Below are positions 37,701 through 46,451 of a stretch of DNA of 64,000 nt, piece after piece. Location of the stretch: positions 124,001 to 188,000 of the forward strand of contig JANOCT010000016.1 of assembly GCA_031412335.1 (NCBI GenBank), in the 5' to 3' direction. The stretch is from JBBQYA01 sp031412335 (GTDB lineage Bacteria > Bacteroidota > Bacteroidia > Sphingobacteriales > Sphingobacteriaceae). Position numbers and translations under genes: made by a program. The notes below the pieces were generated by a model that worked only from the letters and a program-made list of their open reading frames with translations, searched no databases and had not been told where the DNA came from. Position 1 is the first letter of the stretch. Every line of letters begins with the position of its first letter.

Positions 37701-40616
37701 TTTAATACAACAAACCCAACAAGTCCGCTGGCATTTTTTGATGGACCAAGACCAGATTTATTAAGTCTACAAGCGGCTACACTGCGCGAAACTTTTTCGT
37801 TGAGTATTGATCCTTTGTTTGTAAGTGCAACAGATTTGCATACAAACAATCCATTATTAGATGGTAAAGGAGATACGCTTGATAATGTATTCGTTGACTT
37901 TGATAATGAAAAAAGAAGTCCTAGAAATCCAGATATTGGAGCAGATGAATTTATTTTAAATGCAATTGATTTGGATGTAATTGATGTAAAACCAGTTGTA
38001 TTTAGTTTAGGAACAAATACCATAAGCACAGAAATAGCAAATAGTGGGTTTAATAATTTATCGGGATCAGTTGTTTCATTATCTTACCAAGTAAATGGTG
38101 GTGTATGGTCCAATCCAGAGACTTTTACTGCTGGGGCATTATTATCAAATCCATATGGAAGTCAGAAATTTAATTTTGCGACTCCTTTTAACGCGGCAAC
38201 TAACGCTAATTTCAATATTTGCGTTCGAATCAATCCTCCGGGTTTAGCTGGAGACGCTGTATCATCTAATAATCAACTTTGTAAAGATATTTGTGTAGGC
38301 TTATTAGGAGGTACATATCAAGTAGGTGTCGGCAAAACATATCCAACCTTAGCCTCAGCTGCTTCTGCAATATCTTGTGGTATTGTTGGTCCAGTAATTT
38401 TTAATATTGATGCTGGAGTTTATAACGAAAAAGTAAGTATTGGTAAATTAAAAAATACCTCAGCTGTAAATACAGTTACCTTCAAACCAGCAGTTGCAGG
38501 TAGTTTGGTTGTTTTGACTAGTGGAGCAGCATTAGGTGCTAATGATTTTTACACCTTACAATTAAATGGAGCAACATTTATTAAATTTAAAGACCTTACT
38601 ATTAATAATACCACATTAGGATTTATAAATGGAGCAGGAGTAGCGGTACACTTAACCAATAAGGCCAATAATAACTCCATAAGTAATTGCAAAATTAATG
38701 TCGATACTTTAGAGTCATTAAATGATGGGTTAATTGGAATTTCTGCTTCCAGTTTAACAAACCCAATAGGATTGGAAAACTCAGGATCAGATAATACATT
38801 TGAAAATAACTCAATCGTTGGCGGTTTTTATGGAATCCGATTAAATGGTAAAGATGATTTTTTACGAGATAATGGAAACTCTATTTTAGGAAATACCATC
38901 ACAAAATCATATTCAAACGGTATTTTTTCTCAGTTTGTAAATCTGAAAGAAATTTCTGGAAATACAATTACACCACGTGCTGGTAACGTAAGCAGTATCG
39001 GAGTATCCATTGCATCTTCGAGATCAAATTTAATCATTGATAAAAACAAGATTAATCAAGCAGGTGAGTATGGAATATTGTTCGATAGAGTGAATGGTAT
39101 TGATGCGGTTGAGTTGAAAAATAATATGATCGGTGGTGGTTTTACTTCTAATGATAAAGGAGCTGCGGTGAATATTTTTGAATCAGAGCGAATGGCTTTT
39201 TATTATAATTCGTTGAGTTTTGAGGGTAAAGGAAAGGATAGCTCATCAGCTACTTTAAATATTTCAGGCAAAACCTCTAACATTTCTCTTTTCAATAATA
39301 ATATAGCAAATCTTGGAGATGGATATGTGATTGTAAATAGTTCTCCAATTGATACGGCAATTATTGCAGCAGATTTTAATAATTATTTTTCAACCAGTGA
39401 GGATTCTTTAGCCAGATTTAAAGGAATAACTATTGAAGATTTAGTTTCATATCAAGAAATAACAAAGCTAGACACATCAAGTATTAGCTTCAAGCCTGAG
39501 TATTTCGGTGAACTTGATTTACATACTTCTAGTACTAATTTAGATAAAGCTGCTAAACCTTTATCGTTTGTTACCACCGATATTGATGGTGAATTAAGAA
39601 ACATCACTACACCAGATATTGGTGCAGATGAATATACGGCACAAGGTAATTTAAAGGTATTGACGTTCATCTCTCCTCAAAATGGAGATATTGTAAATGA
39701 TACTACTGATGTAATTGTAACTCTACAAAATATTGGAAATAGTAGAATTGCAGAATACCCAATAACATATACGATTACAGATTTAGGTACTAATTTAGTT
39801 GATACCCTAATTTTTGATTTCGTTGAAGATATCTTAACTCCAAATGATCCATTTTTAGACTTTTCTTTTAGAAGCACATTTATTCCAAAAGGAACTGGGA
39901 ATTATAGAATTTGTGTTAAGGCAGATTTTCCAGACGATATTGATACACTTGACAATACTTTGTGTATAAATTTTAGCTCTGGCATTTCTGACATTTTAGA
40001 TGGTTCAGTGCTTGGCTTTGTTTCTCCTACAACTGATCAGATTTTTGGTCCAACTCCTATAACTGTTTCTATAAAAAATGTAGGTTTTAAAGAAATGACG
40101 GCATTTGATGTTCAATACAAAAATGATGGAGTTGTTTTTAGTACTCAACCATATTTAGGAAGTCCATTATTAAGAGGTCAAACCACTAATTTTACTTTCC
40201 CAACTTCATTGATTCTTCCATGTATTCAACCACAAAAGATTGTAATATCTTTATTTGTTCCTGGTGATTTAGTGCAATTGAATGATACAATAGTAAGAAC
40301 AATGCTGCCTACTAGTAGTGCGGCGTGTCAAACCAGTATACAATCACAACCTACATCAATTGGGTTCTTAAATGTATATCCAAATCCGAGCAACGGAATT
40401 TTAAGTGTTGATGTTTCTTTGATAGAATCATCAAATACCAAAATAGAAGTTCTTGATTTATTAGGTAAAACAATCCAAACCATTAATCAATTTGTTCCAG
40501 TAAATGAGGTTGTTACAATTCCAGTAAATATTTCAGATTTGCCTCAAGGAATGTACTTCATCAGATTGAGTGATGATAAAAGTTCTGAGATTAGAAGAAT
40601 AACTATTGTGGAATAA
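34800..40616 (+). CDS. Giant T9SS-sorted surface protein with three beta-helix modules, paralogue of the preceding gene
   Basis: 1938 residues. Signal peptide 1-27, then directly a beta-helix (no GEVED and no first Ig domain). Module ends lie near residues 492, 1051 and 1612, all with 'PDIGADEF' or 'PDIGADEY'. Modules two and three have the Ig-like part with 'VCVRVEP' or 'ICVRINP' edges and paired Cys. Residues about 1613-1850 hold two further Ig-like domains. The end is a type A T9SS sorting tail ('NVYPNPSNGILSVDVS', 'EVLDLLGKTI', 'GMYFIRLSDD'). It probably arose by duplication of the upstream gene or its modules. The 40-base gap makes cotranscription likely, and a strong terminator follows. 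Substrate or ligand unknown. Confidence 0.88.
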   Translation: MNKFLNRIFVFSITLAIVFGNAELLFSQVVPTLRGTYKIGPNEVAPNFKNITDAAIAVSNSRVLGRVVFEIKSGVYSERPRFFKFLGASDKNNVVFKSETNNAADVIIIGITEKKAFNHHIVRFQGASFTTLEAVTVINQNSLSDGFASAIHLTRSSRSNVIRNCVLKVDSTITLNSNYSVIISTDEKTMVGLDTNASRTTIEGNQIIGGFFGIKLLGFSPTYRDNQNRIDGNTFRGQYNAAIFADNNDFTSISNNDIKLRAIISNLRYGIYLNYCNGNYSIDNNKLQDCGAFGLYLSNSVGGSRSLIFNNTVTGRFNQTSLAYGMYLTDVQNAKIYFNSINFSGGKFQAGSFDNNSAFVITNSSSTSPKPSRKNIVKNNIFYSRNGAFAYLIKALANVDSSNYNNYFVTGGTGVAQFVFFNGNRIDITALKAAASKDSKSISIDPGFVSNSDLHITTNAVVRKADYTNLVLNDFEKTPRDKRFPDIGADEFIRDSTDLEVFEFPEDFIPKVGSNVLRVVLKNDGLKPLSGQVSLSYSINNGAFTSPQNVVLSGLTTPYSTQNVSFTTPWNIAAVGAYNVCVRVEPTTRIPGDDYSANETYCDSLRVGLSGIYTIAGLNPDFLTFQSAVSTLNTAGVGGPVIFNIRPSTLAGQATINRIRGSSAINNVTFKSEAGSAANVIITAAGSGANFHTIRLSNASNITFRDITVENTSGTLAAAFHLTNQAENITITDCNIRVNDLTTLNEKIIGIVASSPSATPFFLNTTGNNANNITITNNFIRGGYAGIQLVGNTITQKIKGMVINNNIIDSTFFYGINTQFANSTSISNNRINMRSNSSILGTGINVAYLNDSTKISGNYVRNAGLYGINLTNAEGVGKTIVVSNNMIPGGFKAQTLSSGAAIYFIDVNKVDLYNNSLNYDRLNGYAFFLTTGANVNSKNNIFSNSVGGTAYYITVPLAIGLSDNNNFFNTTNPTSPLAFFDGPRPDLLSLQAATLRETFSLSIDPLFVSATDLHTNNPLLDGKGDTLDNVFVDFDNEKRSPRNPDIGADEFILNAIDLDVIDVKPVVFSLGTNTISTEIANSGFNNLSGSVVSLSYQVNGGVWSNPETFTAGALLSNPYGSQKFNFATPFNAATNANFNICVRINPPGLAGDAVSSNNQLCKDICVGLLGGTYQVGVGKTYPTLASAASAISCGIVGPVIFNIDAGVYNEKVSIGKLKNTSAVNTVTFKPAVAGSLVVLTSGAALGANDFYTLQLNGATFIKFKDLTINNTTLGFINGAGVAVHLTNKANNNSISNCKINVDTLESLNDGLIGISASSLTNPIGLENSGSDNTFENNSIVGGFYGIRLNGKDDFLRDNGNSILGNTITKSYSNGIFSQFVNLKEISGNTITPRAGNVSSIGVSIASSRSNLIIDKNKINQAGEYGILFDRVNGIDAVELKNNMIGGGFTSNDKGAAVNIFESERMAFYYNSLSFEGKGKDSSSATLNISGKTSNISLFNNNIANLGDGYVIVNSSPIDTAIIAADFNNYFSTSEDSLARFKGITIEDLVSYQEITKLDTSSISFKPEYFGELDLHTSSTNLDKAAKPLSFVTTDIDGELRNITTPDIGADEYTAQGNLKVLTFISPQNGDIVNDTTDVIVTLQNIGNSRIAEYPITYTITDLGTNLVDTLIFDFVEDILTPNDPFLDFSFRSTFIPKGTGNYRICVKADFPDDIDTLDNTLCINFSSGISDILDGSVLGFVSPTTDQIFGPTPITVSIKNVGFKEMTAFDVQYKNDGVVFSTQPYLGSPLLRGQTTNFTFPTSLILPCIQPQKIVISLFVPGDLVQLNDTIVRTMLPTSSAACQTSIQSQPTSIGFLNVYPNPSNGILSVDVSLIESSNTKIEVLDLLGKTIQTINQFVPVNEVVTIPVNISDLPQGMYFIRLSDDKSSEIRRITIVE
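34890..39635 (+). repeat. Three tandem beta-helix modules in the second giant gene
   Basis: Modules end at about 36275, 37952 and 39635. The two complete Ig-helix units are 1677 and 1683 bases, the same period as in the preceding gene. The first module lacks its Ig-like part. Confidence 0.75.
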
Positions 40617-40633
40617 TTAAGATTTAATGATTT

Positions 40634-40674
40634 AAAAAAAAAGCCTTTTACATTTTGTAAAAGGCTTTTTTTTT
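40634..40674 (+). terminator. Strong terminator after the second giant gene
   Basis: AAGCCTTTTAC pairs with GTAAAAGGCTT around a 5-base loop. A's and T's extend it to about 18 pairs, ending in a nine-base T-run that starts 49 bases past the stop. Confidence 0.9.
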
Positions 40675-40680
40675 GCTTAA

Positions 40681-40899
40681 TCGGGTTTTTATGAGTTCGG
40701 CTTGCCCACTCAGAATTCTACGGTATCCTTGGAAGTTTTTAATATGTTAGGAGTTAAAGTGGAAAGTATAATAACTAATCAGATTCTTTCTTTTAATCAA
40801 TCTTTAACCTGGGATTCAAGCAATTTGCAAAGAGGGAATTACATTATTAAATTAAATGTAAATGGTAAACTGGAAAATTATCGTTTTATAGCAAATTGA
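40681..40899 (+). pseudogene. Remnant: C-terminal T9SS sorting domain without a gene body
   Basis: The frame is open from just after a TAA at 40678-40680 to the stop at 40897-40899, about 72 codons. Its protein 'VSLEVFNMLGVKVESI', then 'GNYIIKLNVNGKLENY' and a basic end is the last two thirds of a type A T9SS sorting domain. The usual 'YPNP' strand, any passenger and a signal peptide are absent, and no convincing start exists (a TTG at 40702 is the first candidate). It begins within 30 bases of the terminator of the giant gene. It is best read as the 3' stump of a deleted third cargo gene. Confidence 0.75.
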
Positions 40900-40986
40900 T
40901 TTTAGGTTAAATCTAAACGAAAAATCAAACATTGAAAAGGTTGAACATAACTAGCTCCGAGTTAAAGACGTTAATAAATAATACGG

Positions 40987-41011
40987 CAAACTTTTAACTA
41001 TAAAAAGTTTG
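40987..41011 (-). terminator. Hairpin after yidC (possible terminator)
   Basis: CAAACTTTT and its exact complement AAAAGTTTG form a 9-base stem with a 7-base loop, 21 bases past the yidC stop. No T-run follows on the minus strand, so it is weak or factor-dependent. The rest of 40900-41031 shows nothing. Confidence 0.4.
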
Positions 41012-41031
41012 AACATTTTTAAAAAAAATTA

Positions 41032-42858
41032 TTATTTAATTTTTTTAACTTCTCTAGCTTTTCGTTGTTGTTGCGCTTTGGTTATTTCTTCCAACTTAGT
41101 TTGGAAAGTTGATTTTTTGCCTTCCGGTTTTTTCTTATTTTCCTGAATTTGAGCATGAAGCTTATCTTCATCCACAAATTTTCGGATAAAATATTGCTGA
41201 CCAAATGTGATCATATTGGCACAGAAGTAATAATAATTCAACCCAGATGAAACACTGTTTAAAAAACCCATAAACATAACCGGCATGATATATCCCATCC
41301 ATTTCATTTGTCCGGTTGCGCCACTTATCTGATTATTCATTCGGGTGTAAAGTAGGGTAGAAGCAGTCATTAGCAAACACATTAAACTAACATGGTTTCC
41401 GTAAATGAAATCAATAATTGGAACTTGGCCGAAATCCCAGATTGAATCATAGGTTGACAAATCATTAACCCATAAAAAACCTTGTTGTCTTAATTCAATT
41501 GAGGTAGGGAAAAAATTAAAAAATGCAATTAAAATGGGCATTTGGAGCAATAATGGCAAACAACCACCTAAAGGATTAACTCCAGCTTTTTTATATAATT
41601 TAAGATATTCTTGCTGTAATCTAGTTGGATCGTCTTCTCCTAATTTGGCTTTTATCTCATCCATTTCTGGTTTCAGCACTTTCATTTTTGCTGTCGACAT
41701 ATAGGATTTAAATGTCAAGGGGAGTAACACAACTTTTAATAAAATGGTTAAAACCAAAATGATAATACCATAATTAAGATTAAAACCACTTAGGAAACTA
41801 AATACTGGCAGTACAGCATATCGGTTTATGTATTTTAATGGTCCCCAACCCAGATTTATTTGTTTTTCCAGATCCAAGTCGTAATTATTCAACGTGTAAT
41901 ATTTATTCGGGCCAATATACATTTGCAAGCCAATTGTTTGATTAGCTGCTGCTGTTAATGGGAATTTAAGATTGGCCGTCATTCTTTTTATACTGCCGGG
42001 CTCTATTGCTGTGCTGGTTTCTAGTTCCGACTTTTGAATCTTATCTTTTGCAATTAAGGTAGTTGTAAAAAAATGTTGTTTAAAAGAAACCCATTTCATA
42101 ACCTCTGCTGGGCTTTCTTTTTTATCTTCAGCTACAGGCAAATTATCAATATCTCCTTCTGCTGTGCGGTAATAAATTCCAGAATACTGCAACTCGGTTT
42201 TATAATCTTTTTCTGTTTGAAGAAGAATAGCATCCCATTTAAAATCAACTGTTGAACTTCCAGATTTAAGAATACTTTGCAAACCAACCATATTCACATC
42301 CAAATCTACCATGTAGGATTTTGGTGAGAGTTTGTAAGTATATTCTATGTATTGACTAGCAGATACAGCTAAGCGGAACGAAATTTTGCTTTTGTCAGAA
42401 ACATCTGACGATCTGGTAAACAACCTAGAAGAAGTAGTTAGCATTTCCTGCTGTGTTGGCAAGCTAAAACCAAAGCTATTCGACTTATTATTTAATAAGT
42501 TTAGCGGTTTGCCATCGTACGTTTTATAGTCTTTAAGCTCTGCAGATTTAATCTGAGCTCCTTTATTACTGATGGTAAGTTTTAATAATTCGTTTTCAAC
42601 AACAAACGTTTCTTGTTGAATAGAACTATCTGATTTGAAAATACTTTTGGCGGCAGTTTCTTGTTCTACAACTGCTGCAATAGCAACAGAATCGTTTTTC
42701 TTAAGCTCAGCAGCTAATGGTTTTACTTTTGATAATTTGACCGAATCCTCTATTCGTTGAAGTTCTTTAATTTCCGAATCACTCGGAGAGGTGAAATAAC
42801 TGAATCCCAATAATATTGCTCCTATCAGAAGCAGACCAGTAGTTGTATTTTTATCCAT
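41032..42858 (-). CDS. yidC: Membrane protein insertase YidC
   Basis: 608 residues. An N-terminal membrane anchor (6-24) is followed by the large periplasmic domain of Gram-negative YidC (about 60-335). The conserved insertase core comes next (about 350-560) with 'NYGIIILVLTILLKVVLLPL', 'KMKVLKPEMDEIKAK' and 'NPLGGCLPLLLQMPILIAFF'. The tail is rich in Lys and Gln, as expected for ribosome contact. It inserts and folds inner-membrane proteins alone or with SecYEG. The pyrG stop and the yidC start overlap as TAATG (42856-42860), so translation is coupled; the pair is common in Bacteroidota. Confidence 0.97.
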   Translation of the reverse strand: MDKNTTTGLLLIGAILLGFSYFTSPSDSEIKELQRIEDSVKLSKVKPLAAELKKNDSVAIAAVVEQETAAKSIFKSDSSIQQETFVVENELLKLTISNKGAQIKSAELKDYKTYDGKPLNLLNNKSNSFGFSLPTQQEMLTTSSRLFTRSSDVSDKSKISFRLAVSASQYIEYTYKLSPKSYMVDLDVNMVGLQSILKSGSSTVDFKWDAILLQTEKDYKTELQYSGIYYRTAEGDIDNLPVAEDKKESPAEVMKWVSFKQHFFTTTLIAKDKIQKSELETSTAIEPGSIKRMTANLKFPLTAAANQTIGLQMYIGPNKYYTLNNYDLDLEKQINLGWGPLKYINRYAVLPVFSFLSGFNLNYGIIILVLTILLKVVLLPLTFKSYMSTAKMKVLKPEMDEIKAKLGEDDPTRLQQEYLKLYKKAGVNPLGGCLPLLLQMPILIAFFNFFPTSIELRQQGFLWVNDLSTYDSIWDFGQVPIIDFIYGNHVSLMCLLMTASTLLYTRMNNQISGATGQMKWMGYIMPVMFMGFLNSVSSGLNYYYFCANMITFGQQYFIRKFVDEDKLHAQIQENKKKPEGKKSTFQTKLEEITKAQQQRKAREVKKIK

Positions 42859-44516
42859 TAAATTTTTGATTCAGAGCGAATGCTCATTTTTCTTTCTTTT
42901 CCTTCTTTTTCGCTTGCTTTATAAATTTTGCATGCTTCCACAAATTTTACAAAAAGTGGGTGCGGGTTTGCAACGGTACTTTTTAATTCTGGATGAAACT
43001 GTACACCAACAAAAAATGGGTGGTTTTTAAGTTCCATTATTTCAACTAAGCCTGTTGCTGGATTTGTGCCCGTGGCAACTAAACCAGCTTCATTATATGC
43101 ATCGAGGTATTGATTGTTAAATTCGTAACGATGGCGATGGCGTTCCGATATTTTTGACTTACCATAAATAGCGGCAGCCTTACTTCCTTTTTTCAATTCG
43201 CAAGGATAAGCACCCAAACGCATTGTACCACCTTTATTTACCACCTTTTTTTGTTCCTCCATCATTCCAATAACAGGGTTTGATGTATGCTCATCCATTT
43301 CTGTTGAATTGGCACCTTTTAGTTTCAAAATGGTTCGACCAAATTCAATTACAGCACATTGCATTCCTAAACAAATACCTAGGAATGGAATATTGTTTTC
43401 GCGAATAAAACGGATAGCAGCAATTTTACCTTCCAATCCACGGCTACCAAAACCAGGAGCAACTAATACACCGTGCAAATTTCCCAATCGCTCTTTTACA
43501 TCACTTTCATTCAAATATTCAGATTGTATGCACTCAACTTTTACTTTACACTCATTTACTGTTCCTGCGTGGATAAATGCTTCTGTAATCGATTTATAGG
43601 CATCGGGCAATTCAACATATTTGCCAACTAATCCAATTCTTATTTCCGAAGTTGGGTTTTTAAGTCTACCTAAAAATGCTTTCCAGCTTGTTAAATCCGG
43701 ATCATTTTTTAGTGGCAGTTTAAGTTTGGTTAATACTGTTTTGTCTAATTGTTCCTTTAACATCAATAAAGGAACATCATAAATGGTAGCTGCATCTATT
43801 GATTCCACCACGGCATTCAAATTTACATTACAAAACAAGGCTATTTTTTTACGAATATCCATGTTTAATGAATGTTCTGTTCGGCAAACTAAAATATCTG
43901 GCTGAATACCATATTCTAATAGCATTTTAACCGAATGCTGAGTAGGTTTTGTTTTTAATTCTCCAGCTGCGGATAAATAAGGAATCAAGGTTAAATGGAT
44001 AACAATTGCATTGCTCGATCCAAGTTCCCATTTTAATTGTCGCACTGCTTCAATGTATGGCAACGATTCTATATCTCCAACCGTTCCGCCTAATTCAGTG
44101 ATTACAATATCAAATTCATTGTTTTCGCCAAGTAATTGGATGTTGTGTTTAATTTCGTCGGTTATATGCGGTATCACCTGAACAGTTTTACCTAAAAATA
44201 CGCCTGCACGTTCTTTATTAATAACATTTTGATAAATACGACCAGTGGTAATATTATTTGCCTGTGAAGTTGGTACATTTAGAAAACGCTCGTAATGACC
44301 TAAATCCAAATCGGTTTCTGCACCATCTTCTGTTACATAGCATTCGCCATGTTCATACGGATTTAGCGTTCCAGGATCAATATTAATATAAGGATCGAAT
44401 TTTTGTATCGTTACTCGATAGCCTCTGGACTGTAATAATTTAGCCAGAGATGCAGAAATAATGCCTTTACCGAGTGATGAAGTAACTCCTCCCGTAACAA
44501 AGATATACTTGGTCAT
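42858..44516 (-). CDS. pyrG: CTP synthase
   Basis: 552 residues, a normal length. Residues 1-265 are the ATP-dependent amidoligase domain, opening 'MTKYIFVTGGVTSSLGKGI' with the P-loop, then 'DPYINIDPGTLNPYEHGE'. Residues about 290-535 are the glutaminase domain with nucleophile Cys382 in 'LGICLGMQ' and the His-Glu pair in 'VQFHPEL'. It makes CTP from UTP with glutamine nitrogen in the cytoplasm. It is first of the pyrG-yidC operon. A TATTTTTG at 44583-44590 on the minus strand fits a -7 box, but no -33 partner is visible. Confidence 0.98.
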   Translation of the reverse strand: MTKYIFVTGGVTSSLGKGIISASLAKLLQSRGYRVTIQKFDPYINIDPGTLNPYEHGECYVTEDGAETDLDLGHYERFLNVPTSQANNITTGRIYQNVINKERAGVFLGKTVQVIPHITDEIKHNIQLLGENNEFDIVITELGGTVGDIESLPYIEAVRQLKWELGSSNAIVIHLTLIPYLSAAGELKTKPTQHSVKMLLEYGIQPDILVCRTEHSLNMDIRKKIALFCNVNLNAVVESIDAATIYDVPLLMLKEQLDKTVLTKLKLPLKNDPDLTSWKAFLGRLKNPTSEIRIGLVGKYVELPDAYKSITEAFIHAGTVNECKVKVECIQSEYLNESDVKERLGNLHGVLVAPGFGSRGLEGKIAAIRFIRENNIPFLGICLGMQCAVIEFGRTILKLKGANSTEMDEHTSNPVIGMMEEQKKVVNKGGTMRLGAYPCELKKGSKAAAIYGKSKISERHRHRYEFNNQYLDAYNEAGLVATGTNPATGLVEIMELKNHPFFVGVQFHPELKSTVANPHPLFVKFVEACKIYKASEKEGKERKMSIRSESKI

Positions 44517-44672
44517 TGCTTAAATGGTATGTATTTGAACAAAGCTTGGATTAAAAATGAATAATGCTTTGTGTACGGGATGCAAAAATAGAAAAATTAA
44601 GGGTAAAATAGGTTTGTAATTTCTATTTTTTGTAAAAAGCTGGATGGGAGATTGTTAGATAAGCTTTATAAT

Positions 44673-44707
44673 AAAAAAGGGAGAACCAATTTTGTTGGCT
44701 CTCCCTT
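44673..44707 (-). terminator. Terminator after the interrupted T9SS protease locus
   Basis: On the minus strand AAGGGAGAGCCAA pairs with TTGGTTCTCCCTT (one G-T pair) around a 5-base loop, followed by a T-run. It lies 17 bases past the stop at 44724. Confidence 0.85.
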
Positions 44708-44723
44708 AATTTGAGTTTGTTAT

Positions 44724-46139
44724 TTATTGTCTAACAAACTTCTTAACAAGAATTCTATCATTCATAATTACGTTAATCAAATAAACTCCACTGGATAAAT
44801 TTGACAAGTCGAAAGTTTTTTGATAGCTTCCATTCACATTTTCTGATGGTTCACTTAAAATCAATCTTCCAGTAATATCTCTTAATTCTGCTTTTACATT
44901 TACACTTTGTTCAAACCAGGTGAATAAGGTAATATTTTGATTGGTAGGATTTGGATAGACTGTAATTGCCTGCTCAAATAAATCTGGTTGAGTAGCCGGA
45001 ATATTATCAATAGGCTTTATTTTAACTTCTTCTCCACCTTGCTGTGGGTTTTCTTGAGGTTGTGGAGGAGTGCCAGCTTTTACATTCGTTATAAAATTTA
45101 CAGCACCTAGTTTATCTGTACCCCCTGACACAAATTGCGACAATGTGTGTTTAAAAACTTTAGTGTCGCGATCTGTAACAGTACCTCTAAGATTAAAATT
45201 AAACTCAATCGGTCTTTTTTCATTCGGATTTAATGAAATGTTTTTTAAAGTAAATCCATATCGATCAGTTAATCTTATAGAAGTAGAATTAGGTATAAGC
45301 GCAAAACCAGAACCTTTTTTACCAGTTACACTCCATCTGTTATAAAGCTCTTCACCTAGGTCGACACTAAAATCTACAAAATCATTTATGTTTAATAAAT
45401 TACTTTTTAAAACGTCTTCAAATTGAATATCAAACTGCATAACAGACGCGGTTCTATTAGCTACTAAGGCATAATGCTGAACTTGATGACCACCTGGACC
45501 TGGAATAAGCCCATTTACTAAATCCGTTACAATTAGATTGCGAGTGATAATGTCGTTATTGTTCCTAACATTAGTCTTAATCGAATTTTGAAATGTAGGT
45601 AGGTCTTTAACTTCTGTAATAGTCATACCGTATGGTGCACTATATGGTGCAGCCCCAGTACCTGATTCCATTCTTGCCAATAGACATACATCTATTTTTT
45701 TTAAGAACGGATCAAAATCGGGATAAGCACGCGGTTCTTTTACTCTCCATGGAAAAAAGAAAGGCATTTCGGAACCCGGTTGGATAGTTGGAATTATAAT
45801 ACCATTACCATTAGGCGTAAATGGCGCTTCTGTTATTTCATCACCAACATCAAGTCCACCAGCTACTGCATTTTTCCAATCCTGATCCCAATCTTCCATT
45901 GCTGAACTCATAGTCCAGTACAATCGTACTGCTTGCCCAATATTTGAATTGGTAGTACAACCAATATTCCGAATTCTAAAATTAACATAGTTATCGGTAT
46001 TAGCTCTATATTCAGGATTTTCATGTTCTGTATTAGTAGTACCTGCTGAATTTCTAGTCCAAATATCCGGGCTATTCCAAATATCCCAATGAATTTGGTT
46101 GTTTTGCTCATCATATACATCTTCATAACTATCGCGCAT
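44724..46139 (-). CDS. 3' part of a stop-interrupted gene: T9SS-sorted C-terminal region
   Basis: From the first ATG (46137-46139) 471 codons remain. However, the same frame is open without a stop from 46448, giving 575 codons counting the final stop. The upstream stretch encodes a PKD/SprB-like fold ('GGVPPYYYYWEPLTGN', 'KVKYKLTVIDNA') that lacks any signal peptide. A truncated product starting at 46139 would not be exported. The C-terminus is a type A T9SS tail ('TVYPNPTNQNITLF', 'ELRDITGRLIL', 'GVYLINVIMNDR'). The stop at 46449-46451 that ends the upstream protease is in this same frame, so this is the second half of one gene. See that entry. Confidence 0.8.
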   Translation of the reverse strand: MRDSYEDVYDEQNNQIHWDIWNSPDIWTRNSAGTTNTEHENPEYRANTDNYVNFRIRNIGCTTNSNIGQAVRLYWTMSSAMEDWDQDWKNAVAGGLDVGDEITEAPFTPNGNGIIIPTIQPGSEMPFFFPWRVKEPRAYPDFDPFLKKIDVCLLARMESGTGAAPYSAPYGMTITEVKDLPTFQNSIKTNVRNNNDIITRNLIVTDLVNGLIPGPGGHQVQHYALVANRTASVMQFDIQFEDVLKSNLLNINDFVDFSVDLGEELYNRWSVTGKKGSGFALIPNSTSIRLTDRYGFTLKNISLNPNEKRPIEFNFNLRGTVTDRDTKVFKHTLSQFVSGGTDKLGAVNFITNVKAGTPPQPQENPQQGGEEVKIKPIDNIPATQPDLFEQAITVYPNPTNQNITLFTWFEQSVNVKAELRDITGRLILSEPSENVNGSYQKTFDLSNLSSGVYLINVIMNDRILVKKFVRQ

Positions 46140-46448
46140 GGCATAGTTTACTGTTTGAGAGGTTGTTAGATCTACTTCTATGATTCTACTTGTTACTGTA
46201 GGTTCAGCAGCATTATCAATTACCGTTAGTTTGTATTTAACTTTCCGAAATCCATTAACTAATGAACAAGTAACTACAGTAGGTTGCTCAAAATAGGAAT
46301 TATTTAAAGTGGCAGTATTACCAGTTAGTGGCTCCCAATAATAATAGTACGGAGGAACACCACCATAAATTCTAGGTTGTAAAATAGGTTTTACACCATT
46401 TGAGGTAGAACCTGGTGCACATTTACAAGAAATACTAATACCTTCTAG

Positions 46449-46451
46449 TTA
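46449..46451 (-). other. In-frame TAA splitting one T9SS protease gene
   Basis: The minus strand reads ...CAG AAA ATG TAA CTA GAA GGT.... Removing this codon would join 764 and 574 codons into one open frame from 48743 to 44724. The positions 44724 and 46449 share the same codon phase. Either a nonsense mutation, a sequencing error or suppressed termination. Confidence 0.85.

Noticed and set aside
27037..39635. CRISPR-like or short tandem DNA repeats in the giant genes
   Set aside because: The periodicity is at protein level with a 1.7 kb unit; no short identical repeats with regular spacers were seen.
26456..40616. Giant beta-helix genes as phage tail-spike or polysaccharide lyase genes
   Set aside because: Signal peptides, GEVED and Ig-like domains and T9SS tails point to secreted cellular proteins; no phage genes are near and no lyase catalytic motif was recognised.
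46449..46451. Programmed readthrough at TAA-CTA-G as an established mechanism
   Set aside because: A stop followed by CTAG favours readthrough in some eukaryotic and viral genes, but this is not an established bacterial signal, so it is kept only as one of three explanations.
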